Made by a program: the position numbers and the translations under genes
Origin: Streptomyces sp. SID13726
Lineage (GTDB): Bacteria; Actinomycetota; Actinomycetes; Streptomycetales; Streptomycetaceae
DNA: 64,000 nt
Assembly: GCF_010548375.1 (NCBI RefSeq)
Contig: NZ_JAAGLY010000015.1
Coordinates: 1-64,000, forward strand
Direction: 5' to 3'
Notes under the pieces: model-generated
Database searches by the model: none
The model's input: the letters and a program-made list of their open reading frames with translations, nothing else
What the model was told of the DNA's origin: nothing
In this document: positions 28,317 to 35,978 of the stretch, piece after piece
Layout: every line of letters starts with the position of its first letter
Position numbering within the stretch: the first letter of the stretch is position 1

Positions 28317-29341
28317 CGGGCCACCTTCCGGGCCAGCAGCGCCAGCAGGGGCGCGCCCAGGAAGGCGGTCACGATGCCGACCTCCAGTTCCGAGGGGCGG
28401 ATCACCAGCCGCCCGATCACATCCGCCGAGAGCAGCAGCAGCGGGCCCGCGATCAGACAGCCGGGGATCAACAGCCGGTGGTCGCCGCCCAGCAACGGCC
28501 GTACGAGATGCGGCGCGGCGAGCCCGACGAAGGCGACCGGACCGGCCACCGCGACCGCGGACCCGGCGAGCAGGACCACCGCGATACCGCCCGCGAGCCG
28601 GATGCGGGCCACCGGTACGCCCAGCGACGCGGCCGAATCGTCGCCCAGGGCGAGGGCGTTGAGGGCGGGGGAGAGGGCCAGGGAGACCAGCAGGCCCAGC
28701 ACGATGGTGGGCAGTACGGGCCACAGGACGTCCAGGTCGCGGCCGGCCAGCGAGCCGGCGAGCCAGAAGCGGGCCTCGTCGAGGGTGCGCTGGTTCAGCA
28801 GCATCACGGCGGACGTCCAGGACAGCAGGACGAGTTGGAGGACGGTGCCGCCGAGCGCGAGCCGTACGGGATCGATGTCCCCGGCCCGGCGCGCGAGGGC
28901 CTGTGCGAAGAGGGCGGCTACCGCGGCACCGGCGAACGCGAACCACACGTACTCGACGGGGCTTTCGAGCTTCAGCGCGAAGATCGCGACGACCACCGCG
29001 AAACCGGCGCCCGCGTTGATGCCGAGGGTGGTCGGCGAGGCGAGCGGGTTGCGGGTGATTGCCTGCGCAACGGCGCCGGCGACCCCGAGCGCCGCTCCGA
29101 CCGCGAGTCCGATGACCGTGCGGGGCAGGCGCAGCCCGGTCACCACCAGCGCGTCCCGCCCGTGGGCGTCGCCGAACAGCGCGTCGGCCACCGTCGACAG
29201 GGGCACCGAGCGCGCGCCGAGCGCGAGGCTCAGCGCGGCGCAGAGCGTCAGGGCGCCGAGGCCGAGGACGAACAGGGGTATGTGCCGGGAGGCACGGAAG
29301 GACACACCTGTGGCAGGCGCGCCCCGTTGGGTCGCAGTCAC
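28313..29341 (-). CDS. Iron-siderophore ABC transporter permease (first gene of the iron operon)
   Basis: A 342-residue FecCD-family permease. It contains GLRLPRTVIGLAVGAALGVAGAV, RNPLASPTTLGINAGAGFAVV and AGPVAFVGLAAPHLVRPLLGG. It starts at GTG 29341, only 9 bp from the predicted -10 element, so the mRNA may be nearly leaderless. It is the first gene of an 11-kb operon running to 18222 in which transport and biosynthesis are transcribed together. Confidence 0.94.
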   Translation of the reverse strand: MTATQRGAPATGVSFRASRHIPLFVLGLGALTLCAALSLALGARSVPLSTVADALFGDAHGRDALVVTGLRLPRTVIGLAVGAALGVAGAVAQAITRNPLASPTTLGINAGAGFAVVVAIFALKLESPVEYVWFAFAGAAVAALFAQALARRAGDIDPVRLALGGTVLQLVLLSWTSAVMLLNQRTLDEARFWLAGSLAGRDLDVLWPVLPTIVLGLLVSLALSPALNALALGDDSAASLGVPVARIRLAGGIAVVLLAGSAVAVAGPVAFVGLAAPHLVRPLLGGDHRLLIPGCLIAGPLLLLSADVIGRLVIRPSELEVGIVTAFLGAPLLALLARKVAR

Positions 29342-29349
29342 GAGCCGTG

Positions 29350-29379
29350 AGCTTAGGTTAGCCTTGCTTTAGATATCAA
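29350..29379 (-). promoter_or_regulatory. Iron-box promoter of the siderophore operon
   Basis: Reading toward the operon, TTGATA (29374-29379) and TAAGCT (29350-29355) are 18 bp apart. A 19-bp match to the DmdR/IdeR iron box, TTAGGTTAGCCTTGCTTTA on the plus strand at 29353-29371, occupies the spacer and touches both elements. Iron-loaded DmdR1 binding here would block RNA polymerase, giving expression only under iron limitation. Confidence 0.7.
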
Positions 29380-29439
29380 CTTCCTATGTGAAGGCTTTGA
29401 CATGGGAATACCTTGATCGCCCAGGCTTCGACGTGGAGG

Positions 29440-29458
29440 TAAGGTAAGCCTTGCCTTG
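29440..29458 (+). promoter_or_regulatory. Second iron box, before the FhuF-like gene
   Basis: TAAGGTAAGCCTTGCCTTG at 29440-29458 matches the iron-box consensus TTAGGTTAGGCTAACCTAA at 12 of 19 positions, with the central AGGTxAGxCT kept. It lies 36 bp before the divergent gene at 29494, which also encodes an iron protein. Confidence 0.55.
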
Positions 29459-29493
29459 TCCGTTGTCTTTGAAATCTCTGTGCGGGAGCGCCG

Positions 29494-30327
29494 ATGTCCC
29501 TGGCCCTGAAGACGTCGCCGGACAGCGCGGTCTCGCGCGCCCTCGGCGATGTCTACCGTCGGCTCGGCGACACCTGCGAGGCCCTCACGGTCCGCGTCGA
29601 GGAGACGCCGGGCCCGGGCATGACGGCCGCCCGGCTGACGGCTGACGCGGACGCGCTGCACGCGTTCGTCGCCGCCGAGTCGGAAAGAATTCACGATCGC
29701 TACGGAGTGCGGGTCCGCCCGGACGTCGCCGCGTCCCGGGCCCTGCACGACTACGCCTGGACCGTCGGCGTCCTCATGGGCGGCGCCTGGTACCTCGACC
29801 GGAGGGTGCCCCGCATCCGCCCCGAGGACCTTCGGATCGACCTCGCCTCGGGCACGTACGCCATCACACCCGGCACCGAACTCGCCTGCCTCACCGACGA
29901 CCGACTGGCCCTGTACCCGGGTGTCCTGACGCTCCCTCAGCAGGACCAGCTGCACGCCCGGTTGCGCATGTCGGTCGCCGACCACATGCGCCCCCTGCTG
30001 GCCGCGATCGCCCCGGTGGCCCGCCGCCGCTCGCGCGCTCTGTGGGGCATGGTCGGCGACGATCTGGTCTCCGGGATCTGGTACTTGGGCCGGATGCTCG
30101 GCCAGGAGGCGGCGGCCGTCCGGGCCGCCACCGAGGTGCTGCCGGCAGCCGTACCGCCGTATCCGGACGGGGCGGACTTCCGCCGGCTGGTGGCGGAGGA
30201 CGGCAGTCGGCACACCACCCGTACGCGGACGGGCTGCTGCATGTTCTACGCGATCCGCCCCGCCGAGGCGTGCGTGACGTGCCCGCGGACAGCGGACGCG
30301 GAACGCCTCAAGCGACTGGCAGGGTGA
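29494..30327 (+). CDS. FhuF-like 2Fe-2S ferric-siderophore reductase
   Basis: A 277-residue soluble protein. The C-terminus has the FhuF cysteine pattern Cys-Cys-x10-Cys-x2-Cys, seen as TGCCMFYAIRPAEACVTCPRT near residue 248, which binds an unusual 2Fe-2S cluster. FhuF-type proteins reduce ferric siderophores in the cytoplasm so that iron is released. It is divergent from the siderophore operon, has its own iron box, and has CGGGAG before the ATG. It probably processes the siderophore imported by the adjacent ABC system. Confidence 0.85.
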   Translation: MSLALKTSPDSAVSRALGDVYRRLGDTCEALTVRVEETPGPGMTAARLTADADALHAFVAAESERIHDRYGVRVRPDVAASRALHDYAWTVGVLMGGAWYLDRRVPRIRPEDLRIDLASGTYAITPGTELACLTDDRLALYPGVLTLPQQDQLHARLRMSVADHMRPLLAAIAPVARRRSRALWGMVGDDLVSGIWYLGRMLGQEAAAVRAATEVLPAAVPPYPDGADFRRLVAEDGSRHTTRTRTGCCMFYAIRPAEACVTCPRTADAERLKRLAG

Positions 30328-30330
30328 GGC

Positions 30331-32085
30331 TCAGCCGGCCGTCGCGAGGAACTGCGTAGCCGCCAGCTCCGCGTACAGCGGATCCCCGGCGACCAGCTCC
30401 TGATGCGTCCCCACCGCCCGCACCCGCCCCGCGTCCATCACCACGATCCGGTCGGCCATCGTCACCGTGGACAGCCGGTGCGCCACCACCAGCACCGTGG
30501 TCGTCCGGGCCACGTCCGCCACCGTGTCCCGCAACGCCGCCTCGTTCACCGCGTCCAGCTGGGACGTGGCCTCGTCCAGCAGCAACAGCCGGGGCCGCCG
30601 CAGCAGGGCCCGAGCGATGGCCACCCGCTGCCGCTCCCCGCCCGACAGCTTGGTCCCGCGATGCCCGACCAGCGTGTCCAGCCCACCGGGCAGCTTGGCC
30701 ACCAGCCCGTCGAGCCGGGTCGTCTTCAGCACCCGGGTGACGGCGTCGTCGTCCGCCTCGGGGTTCCCGAGCAGCAGGTTCGACCGCAGCGACCCCGACA
30801 GCACCGGCGCGTCCTGCTCCACGTACCCGATGGCGGACCGGAGCCGGGGCAGCTCCCAGTCGCCGAGGTCCAGCCCGTCCAGGGTCACCACGCCGGACTC
30901 GGGGTCGTAGAACCGCTCGATCAACGAGAACACCGTCGTCTTGCCCGCCCCGGACGGCCCGACGAACGCCGTCATCCCCCGCGCGGGCACGTCGAAGGTC
31001 ACTCCGTGATGGACGTACGGCAGATCGTCGGCGTACCGGAACCGGACGTCCGAGAAGGCGACGGCGGCGGGCTCCGCCCCGTCGGCGGGCAACGGCGCCG
31101 GACGCGCTGCCGGTTCGGCGGGCAGCCGCAGCGCCTCCTGGATGCGGGCGAGCGCCGCCGCGCCCGTCTGGTACTGCGTGATCGCGCCGACGACCTGCTG
31201 GATCGGGGACATGAGGTAGAAGACGTAGAGCAGGAACGCCACCAGTGTGCCGACGTCGATCGCCCCGGTCGCGACCCGTGCGCCGCCCACCGCGAGCACC
31301 GTGATGAACGCGATCTGCATCGCCAGTCCGGCCGTATTGCCCGCGGCGGCCGACCACTTGGCGGCCCGCACGCTCTGCCGCCAGGACTCCTCGGCGGCCG
31401 CGTGCAGCGTCGCCTCCTCCCGGTGCTCGGCACCGGACGCCTTCACCGTGCGCAGCGCGCCGAGGATGCGCTCCAGGGAGGCGCCCATCACGCCGACCGC
31501 GTCCTGCGCCTGCCGGCTCGCCCGGTTGATACGGGGCACGATCACCCCGAGGACCGTGCCCGCGGCGAGGATCACGGCCAGCGTGACGCCCAGCAGCACC
31601 GGATCGACGAAGCCCATCATCACGACGGTCGCGACCAGCGTGAGCCCACCCGTGCCGAGGCCCACGAGCGAGTCGGTGGTCACCTCGCGCAGCAGTGTGG
31701 TGTCCGAGGTGATCCGGGCCATCAGGTCACCCGGCTCGGTGCGGTCCACGGCCGTGATGCGCAGCCGCAGCAGATACGACGACAGCGCGCGCCGAGCCCC
31801 GAGCACCACCGACTCCGCGGTGCGCCGCAGCACGTAGGAACCCAGCCCGCCCACGGCCGCGTTGGCGATCACGAGCGCCGACATGACGAGCAACGCGCCG
31901 GTGATCGTGCGGTCGTGGGACAGGTCGTCGATCAACTCACGGGCCACCAGCGGCAGCAGCAGCCCGGTGGCCCCCGTCAGCAGCGAGAGCACGGCACCGC
32001 CGAGCAGGGTCCAGCGGTGCGGTCTCACATATCCGAGGAGCAACCGCCAGGTGGGCGGGGCGGTCTCCGGCTCGGTGGTGCTCAC
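30331..32085 (-). CDS. ABC exporter, fused permease and ATPase
   Basis: A 584-residue half-transporter with six N-terminal membrane helices (residues about 20-310) and a C-terminal ATPase. Walker A is AFVGPSGAGKTTVFSLIERF, the signature is GTKLSGGERQRVAIARALL and Walker B is RLLLLDEATSQLD. This is the MsbA/multidrug exporter layout, working as a dimer. It starts at GTG 32085 behind AGGAG. It follows the LOG-acyltransferase gene by only 34 bp, so it is most likely the last gene of the prenyl-adenine cluster and exports its product; siderophore export is handled by the MFS gene at 21133. Confidence 0.9.
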   Translation of the reverse strand: MSTTEPETAPPTWRLLLGYVRPHRWTLLGGAVLSLLTGATGLLLPLVARELIDDLSHDRTITGALLVMSALVIANAAVGGLGSYVLRRTAESVVLGARRALSSYLLRLRITAVDRTEPGDLMARITSDTTLLREVTTDSLVGLGTGGLTLVATVVMMGFVDPVLLGVTLAVILAAGTVLGVIVPRINRASRQAQDAVGVMGASLERILGALRTVKASGAEHREEATLHAAAEESWRQSVRAAKWSAAAGNTAGLAMQIAFITVLAVGGARVATGAIDVGTLVAFLLYVFYLMSPIQQVVGAITQYQTGAAALARIQEALRLPAEPAARPAPLPADGAEPAAVAFSDVRFRYADDLPYVHHGVTFDVPARGMTAFVGPSGAGKTTVFSLIERFYDPESGVVTLDGLDLGDWELPRLRSAIGYVEQDAPVLSGSLRSNLLLGNPEADDDAVTRVLKTTRLDGLVAKLPGGLDTLVGHRGTKLSGGERQRVAIARALLRRPRLLLLDEATSQLDAVNEAALRDTVADVARTTTVLVVAHRLSTVTMADRIVVMDAGRVRAVGTHQELVAGDPLYAELAATQFLATAG

Positions 32086-32119
32086 GGTGCTCCTCGGGGC
32101 CGGTCGGCGTGCGGAGCCT

Positions 32120-33625
32120 TCAGGCTACGTCGGCGCTCTCCCGCGGTGCCCGCCAGTTCCCGGCGACGCTGACCACGAGCGGCCGGGCGCCGTCCGGCGG
32201 CAGACAGTCGGCGAGCATCCCGGCCAGCACCTCGCGGGGCCCCAGTTCCACGTACGACGTCACGCCGTCGCCGTGCAGCCGGTCGACCACGTCGGTGAAG
32301 CGCACGGGATCGCGCACGGTACGCACCCAGAAGCCGGGCGAGGTGGCCTGCTCGGCGGTGACCGGCGCCGCGGTGACGTCGGAGAGCAGCGGCAGCCGCG
32401 GGGCCCGCAGGTCCAGGGTGCGCAGGGTGTCGTGGTACTCCGCCAGCAGCGGGTCGAAGTGCGGGGAGTGCGGGGCCACGTCCGCGCGCAGCACATGGGT
32501 CCGCCGTCCGCGCGCCGCCCACTCGGCGCAGATCTCCAGGACCGTCTCGCCGTCGCCCGACACCACCACGGACCGCGGCCCGTTGACCGCGGCCACCACC
32601 ACGCCCCGCCTCGGCCGCAGCTCCTGCGGGGAAGCCTCGACGGCCGCCATCCGTCCGCCCTCCGGCAGCCCGGTCATCAGCCGCGACAGCGTTCCCGTCG
32701 CACGGCAGACGTCCGGCAGCGAGAACACCCCGGCCGCGTGGGCGGCGGCCAGATGCCCGACCGAGTACCCGAACAGCACGTCCGGCAGCACGCCCTGGCT
32801 CTCCAGCAGCCGGTACTGGGCCACCTGGACGGCGAAGATCGCCGGGGCACTGTACGCGGCCCGGTCCAGCAGCGCGGAGTCGGACGTGCCCGCCGGGGCG
32901 AACATCACCTCCCGCAGCGGGCGTTGGAGATACGGGTCCAGCAGGGCACAGACCTCGTCGATGGCGGCGGCGAACACCGGCTGGGCGGCGTGGAGTTCAC
33001 GGCCCATGCCCGGCTGCTGCGAGCCGACCGCCGAGAACAGGAACGCGGTCCTGGCCCGCGGCAGCACCACCGGGTGCTCCTCCCGCGCCGGACCGGCCAG
33101 ACGGTCCAGCACCTCCGGCACCGACCGGCACACGATGATCCGCTCCAGATCCCCGGAGTGCAGAAATCCCTCCTCGCGCGCCTGCTCCAGGAAGGCGAGC
33201 AACGGCTCGTAGAAACCGGACGGATCCAGGAGCAGACACGGCTTGCGGTGGAGGCGCAACTGGGCCCAGGACAGCACCTCCATGAGCTCCTCGACGGTGC
33301 CGAGCCCGCCCGGCAGGGCCACGAAGGCGTCCCCCGCCTCGCCCATCCGCGCCTTGCGCTCGTGCAGGTCCCCGACGAGCTCCAGCCGGGTCAGCCCGGT
33401 GTGCGTGATCTCGTACGGCAGCATCGCGCGCGGCACGACCCCGGTCACCTCCCCGCCCGCGGCCAGGGCAGCGTCCGCGAGCGCCCCCATCAGGCCGGTG
33501 CGGGCGCCGCCGTAGACCAGGCGCAGCCCCGCCCCGGCGAGGGCCCGGCCCAGTTCCCCGGCGATCCGCCGATGCCCGGCGGTGCGGCCGGGGGAGGCGC
33601 CGCAGAAGACGGTGACGGCGCTCAC
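32120..33625 (-). CDS. LOG cytokinin phosphoribohydrolase fused to a PKS-type acyltransferase
   Basis: A 501-residue fusion. Residues 1-185 are a LOG-family Rossmann protein (TIGR00730), starting VTVFCGASPG, with YGGARTGLMGALADAA near 38 and the catalytic PGGLGTVEE at 105-113; LOG enzymes release free cytokinin base from its nucleoside monophosphate. Residues 193-480 are an acyltransferase domain with GSQQPGMG at 201, nucleophile Ser288 in GYSVG, His386 in APHSP, and AAVNGPRSVVVSG. Two family residues differ: GHSxGE is GYSVGH, and the arginine that holds a malonyl carboxylate is Leu313 (TLSRLM for the usual ARGRLM). The domain may therefore transfer a simple acyl group. No KS or ACP is nearby. 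GTG start overlaps the oxidase stop. Confidence 0.88.
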   Translation of the reverse strand: MSAVTVFCGASPGRTAGHRRIAGELGRALAGAGLRLVYGGARTGLMGALADAALAAGGEVTGVVPRAMLPYEITHTGLTRLELVGDLHERKARMGEAGDAFVALPGGLGTVEELMEVLSWAQLRLHRKPCLLLDPSGFYEPLLAFLEQAREEGFLHSGDLERIIVCRSVPEVLDRLAGPAREEHPVVLPRARTAFLFSAVGSQQPGMGRELHAAQPVFAAAIDEVCALLDPYLQRPLREVMFAPAGTSDSALLDRAAYSAPAIFAVQVAQYRLLESQGVLPDVLFGYSVGHLAAAHAAGVFSLPDVCRATGTLSRLMTGLPEGGRMAAVEASPQELRPRRGVVVAAVNGPRSVVVSGDGETVLEICAEWAARGRRTHVLRADVAPHSPHFDPLLAEYHDTLRTLDLRAPRLPLLSDVTAAPVTAEQATSPGFWVRTVRDPVRFTDVVDRLHGDGVTSYVELGPREVLAGMLADCLPPDGARPLVVSVAGNWRAPRESADVA

Positions 33626-34968
33626 GCCCACAGTCCGTACCCCCGGGTCAGGATGCGATGCGGGTCGTGGCGGCCCTTGGCGCGGACTAGGTCGGGCCAG
33701 AGCGGGCCGAAGTGGGCGCGCCAGTCCTCCGGAGCCATGGGCAGGGCGCTCACCGGGTGGAGCACACCGCCCACGAACCGCGCCCGCTCGTACACCGCGC
33801 GGTTGGCGGCCACCAACTCCCGTACGGCGACCGGGTCGGTGGGCGGGGCCGTCCGCATCAGGGTGAGCAGGCACAGGCGTTCGTCCGGTGGCCTGCGCAG
33901 CAGCCGGGCCCCCAGCGCGCGGCCGGTCAGGGGGCGCAGCTGCACCGCGCCGCAGGTCCGCAGAGCGCGCTGGGCCGGGTCGGCCAGCACCTCCGGGACG
34001 AAGGCGGCGGCGCTGTCCTCGGGGAGCAGCAACGACAGCCACGGGTGCGGGCGTTGCCACTCGCCGGTGGCGCGCAGGAGCCGTTCGTCGCGCCGCGGGC
34101 GGTGCAGGAACTCCTCGTACGGCAGGTCCTCGATCTCCACGGTGTCGCGGTCGTGGCCGAGGTCCCCGATCAACAGGTCGTCGTCGCCCGGGAGTTCGTC
34201 GGTGTGCGGGGCGACGGCCTCGATCATGTACGTCCACGCGCCGCCGACCGCCGGACGCGCCTGACCGCACACATGGCTGAACCGGCCGTCACGGCAGAGC
34301 CGGCGCTGATCGGTGAGATAGCGCTGGGGCTCGCCGAGGTGGAGACGGAACCGCCGGACGCGCGCGGGCGCGGGCAGCAGCCGCAGGGTGGCCCGGACGA
34401 TCAGCGCGCACTGGGCGAGACCGGCCGACACCGCGTCGAAGAGATCGGGGCGCTGTTCGCGGGAACAGGTCAGCAGTTCGCCGTTGCCCGTGACGACGTC
34501 CAGGTCCCGCACCCAGTCCGCGACCAGTCCGTGGCGGTGGCTGGTGGCGCCGAAGCCGCCGGTGCTGAGCACCCCGCCGACGCTGGTGCCGAGATGGTCG
34601 GGGAGCACCGGCGGCGTGAGTCCCTCGGCCAGCGCGGCGCGCACCACCGCGCTCCAGGGCGCGCCCGCTCCGGCGCTCAGCGTGCGGTCGGCCGGAGCAC
34701 AGCGCACCTCGTCGAGCGGGCCCATGTCGACGACGTACCCGCCGTGCGCCTGCCCCTGTCCGTACAGCGCGTGACCGCCGCCGCGCGCCGTGACCGGCAG
34801 TCCGCGCGGACCGGCGAACGCGACGAGTTCCCGGACCGTGTCGGCGGACCGGGCGGTCAGTACCCCCAGGGGCCGGGAGCCGACGATGTGGCCGAAGTCG
34901 TCCGTCGCGCCCGCCAGCTGCCCGGCGCTCGCCCCGGGCAGCGAGACGAGCCCGGATATCCCTTTCAC
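33622..34968 (-). CDS. Cytokinin dehydrogenase-like FAD oxidoreductase (FasE-like)
   Basis: A 448-residue flavoprotein of the PCMH/FAD-linked oxidase family. TARGGGHALYGQGQAHGGYVVDM at residue 60 matches the cytokinin oxidase GRGHS-x-GQ region, with His66 in the place of the covalent FAD histidine. LGTSVGGVLSTGGFGATSHRHG and LDVVTGNGELLTCS continue the family. The later PHPWLSLLLPEDSAA resembles the cytokinin-binding domain, and the end is DPHRILTRGYG. Cytokinin dehydrogenases oxidise the N6 side chain; here, between the prenyltransferase and the LOG fusion, it could tailor rather than degrade the product. GTG 34968 overlaps the prenyltransferase stop. Confidence 0.85.
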   Translation of the reverse strand: MKGISGLVSLPGASAGQLAGATDDFGHIVGSRPLGVLTARSADTVRELVAFAGPRGLPVTARGGGHALYGQGQAHGGYVVDMGPLDEVRCAPADRTLSAGAGAPWSAVVRAALAEGLTPPVLPDHLGTSVGGVLSTGGFGATSHRHGLVADWVRDLDVVTGNGELLTCSREQRPDLFDAVSAGLAQCALIVRATLRLLPAPARVRRFRLHLGEPQRYLTDQRRLCRDGRFSHVCGQARPAVGGAWTYMIEAVAPHTDELPGDDDLLIGDLGHDRDTVEIEDLPYEEFLHRPRRDERLLRATGEWQRPHPWLSLLLPEDSAAAFVPEVLADPAQRALRTCGAVQLRPLTGRALGARLLRRPPDERLCLLTLMRTAPPTDPVAVRELVAANRAVYERARFVGGVLHPVSALPMAPEDWRAHFGPLWPDLVRAKGRHDPHRILTRGYGLWA

Positions 34969-35723
34969 GCCGCACGCTCCACGACACCGTGGCCGGTTTC
35001 CGACCGCATTTCCCAGCCCTCGAAAATTTCGCCGAACACGCGGTGCTGGAGAAGTCCGTGTTCCGCGTGCCGTTCCGCGATGAGCGCCGCCATTCGGGAC
35101 AGCACGCTTTCGGACAGCTGCCCGTCGGAGATCGTTTCCACACCGATCCCGTACTTGGCGCAGCATTCGAGCACCGCCTCGAAGCCGTTGACGGACGCGG
35201 CCAGCCACCGCTGCCCGGGGTCGCGCCAGAGCGCCGCCAGCTCCTCCAGGAGGCTGCGGTCGGGCGCGGCCGGCGCGAGCATCGTGAACGCCCGGCGGGT
35301 CAGGGCCTCGACGTAGGAGGCACGGTCGGGCACCGGGAGGACCCGGACCGTCGCACGCCAGGGCAGCTCACGGCGGCGGGCCGACAGCTCCCGCAGCAGG
35401 GACACCGAACCGCCCTCGACGATCACCGACGGATGCCGCTCACTGAGCCGGTCCACCAGCCGGACAAGGGAGTCGGTGGCCTCGACCGCCGACAGGTCGC
35501 CGTCCGCGAAGGTTCGGTCGCCGAGCCAGTACCGCTGCACGCCCGGCACGTCGGCCCCCGCCCGGGCGCTGGTCGTGAGCAGGTCGGTGAAGCACTGTAA
35601 CCGGTCGGCCACCACGATCGGTGCCCCGGTTGCGCGGGCCAGCGCGGTGGCCGCCGCGCTCTTGCCGACACCGGTCGGTCCCACGATGAGACGGACGGTC
35701 GGATGTGTCTCCTGCTCCGGCAT
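34965..35723 (-). CDS. Adenylate dimethylallyltransferase (cytokinin isopentenyltransferase, Tzs/FasD type)
   Basis: A 252-residue enzyme of the bacterial IPT family (Pfam IPT), shorter than tRNA-modifying MiaA and lacking its tRNA-binding region. The P-loop is IVGPTGVGKSAAATALAR at residue 13, the family motif DRLQC follows at 40-44 (DRVQC in Tzs), then YWLGDRTFADGDLSAVEA and VIVEGGSVSLLREL. It prenylates the N6 of AMP with DMAPP or its hydroxylated precursor, the committed step of cytokinin formation. Leu42 is encoded by TTA (35600-35598), the bldA codon. GTGs at 35729 and 35741 are alternative starts. Confidence 0.88.
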   Translation of the reverse strand: MPEQETHPTVRLIVGPTGVGKSAAATALARATGAPIVVADRLQCFTDLLTTSARAGADVPGVQRYWLGDRTFADGDLSAVEATDSLVRLVDRLSERHPSVIVEGGSVSLLRELSARRRELPWRATVRVLPVPDRASYVEALTRRAFTMLAPAAPDRSLLEELAALWRDPGQRWLAASVNGFEAVLECCAKYGIGVETISDGQLSESVLSRMAALIAERHAEHGLLQHRVFGEIFEGWEMRSETGHGVVERAA

Positions 35724-35978
35724 GGCCACGTTCCCTTCCACTGTGCGTACCGAGGAAATCCCAGCGCCAACCTACGCTCGGTGATCTTGATCGGAAACCA
35801 GGAGAAAGCCTCGGCACGGCAAAGAGAGGGCCACTTTCCTGTGGGGTTATCAAAGGTTCTCCTTCGCTGCTTTCGGACGCCGAAAAGCAGGGAATCCCGG
35901 GGAATATGAATACACGTCAAGAGGCTTCTTCCCGAATTCTTGACGTGCCCCGGGAACTCGCCCGCAGGAGGCCGACCC
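35724..35978. promoter_or_regulatory. Divergent control region with a 10-bp inverted repeat
   Basis: This gap is less GC-rich than its surroundings. CACGTCAAGA at 35913-35922 and its exact complement TCTTGACGTG at 35938-35947 are separated by 15 bp, so centres lie 25 bp apart; both arms contain TTGACG, a -35-like hexamer facing outward. A second, imperfect hairpin, CTGCTTTCGG with CCGAAAAGCAG, lies at 35868-35891. The arrangement suggests one regulator controlling both the isopentenyltransferase operon and the divergent gene at 35979. Confidence 0.5.

Noticed and set aside
32120..33049. The acyltransferase domain as part of a polyketide synthase
   Set aside because: No ketosynthase, ACP or other PKS domain is present within the window, and the domain is fused to LOG.
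34965..35723. The isopentenyltransferase as MiaA, the tRNA-modifying enzyme
   Set aside because: At 252 residues it is shorter than MiaA, lacks the tRNA-binding region and has the DRxQC and YWLGDR pattern of Tzs/FasD.
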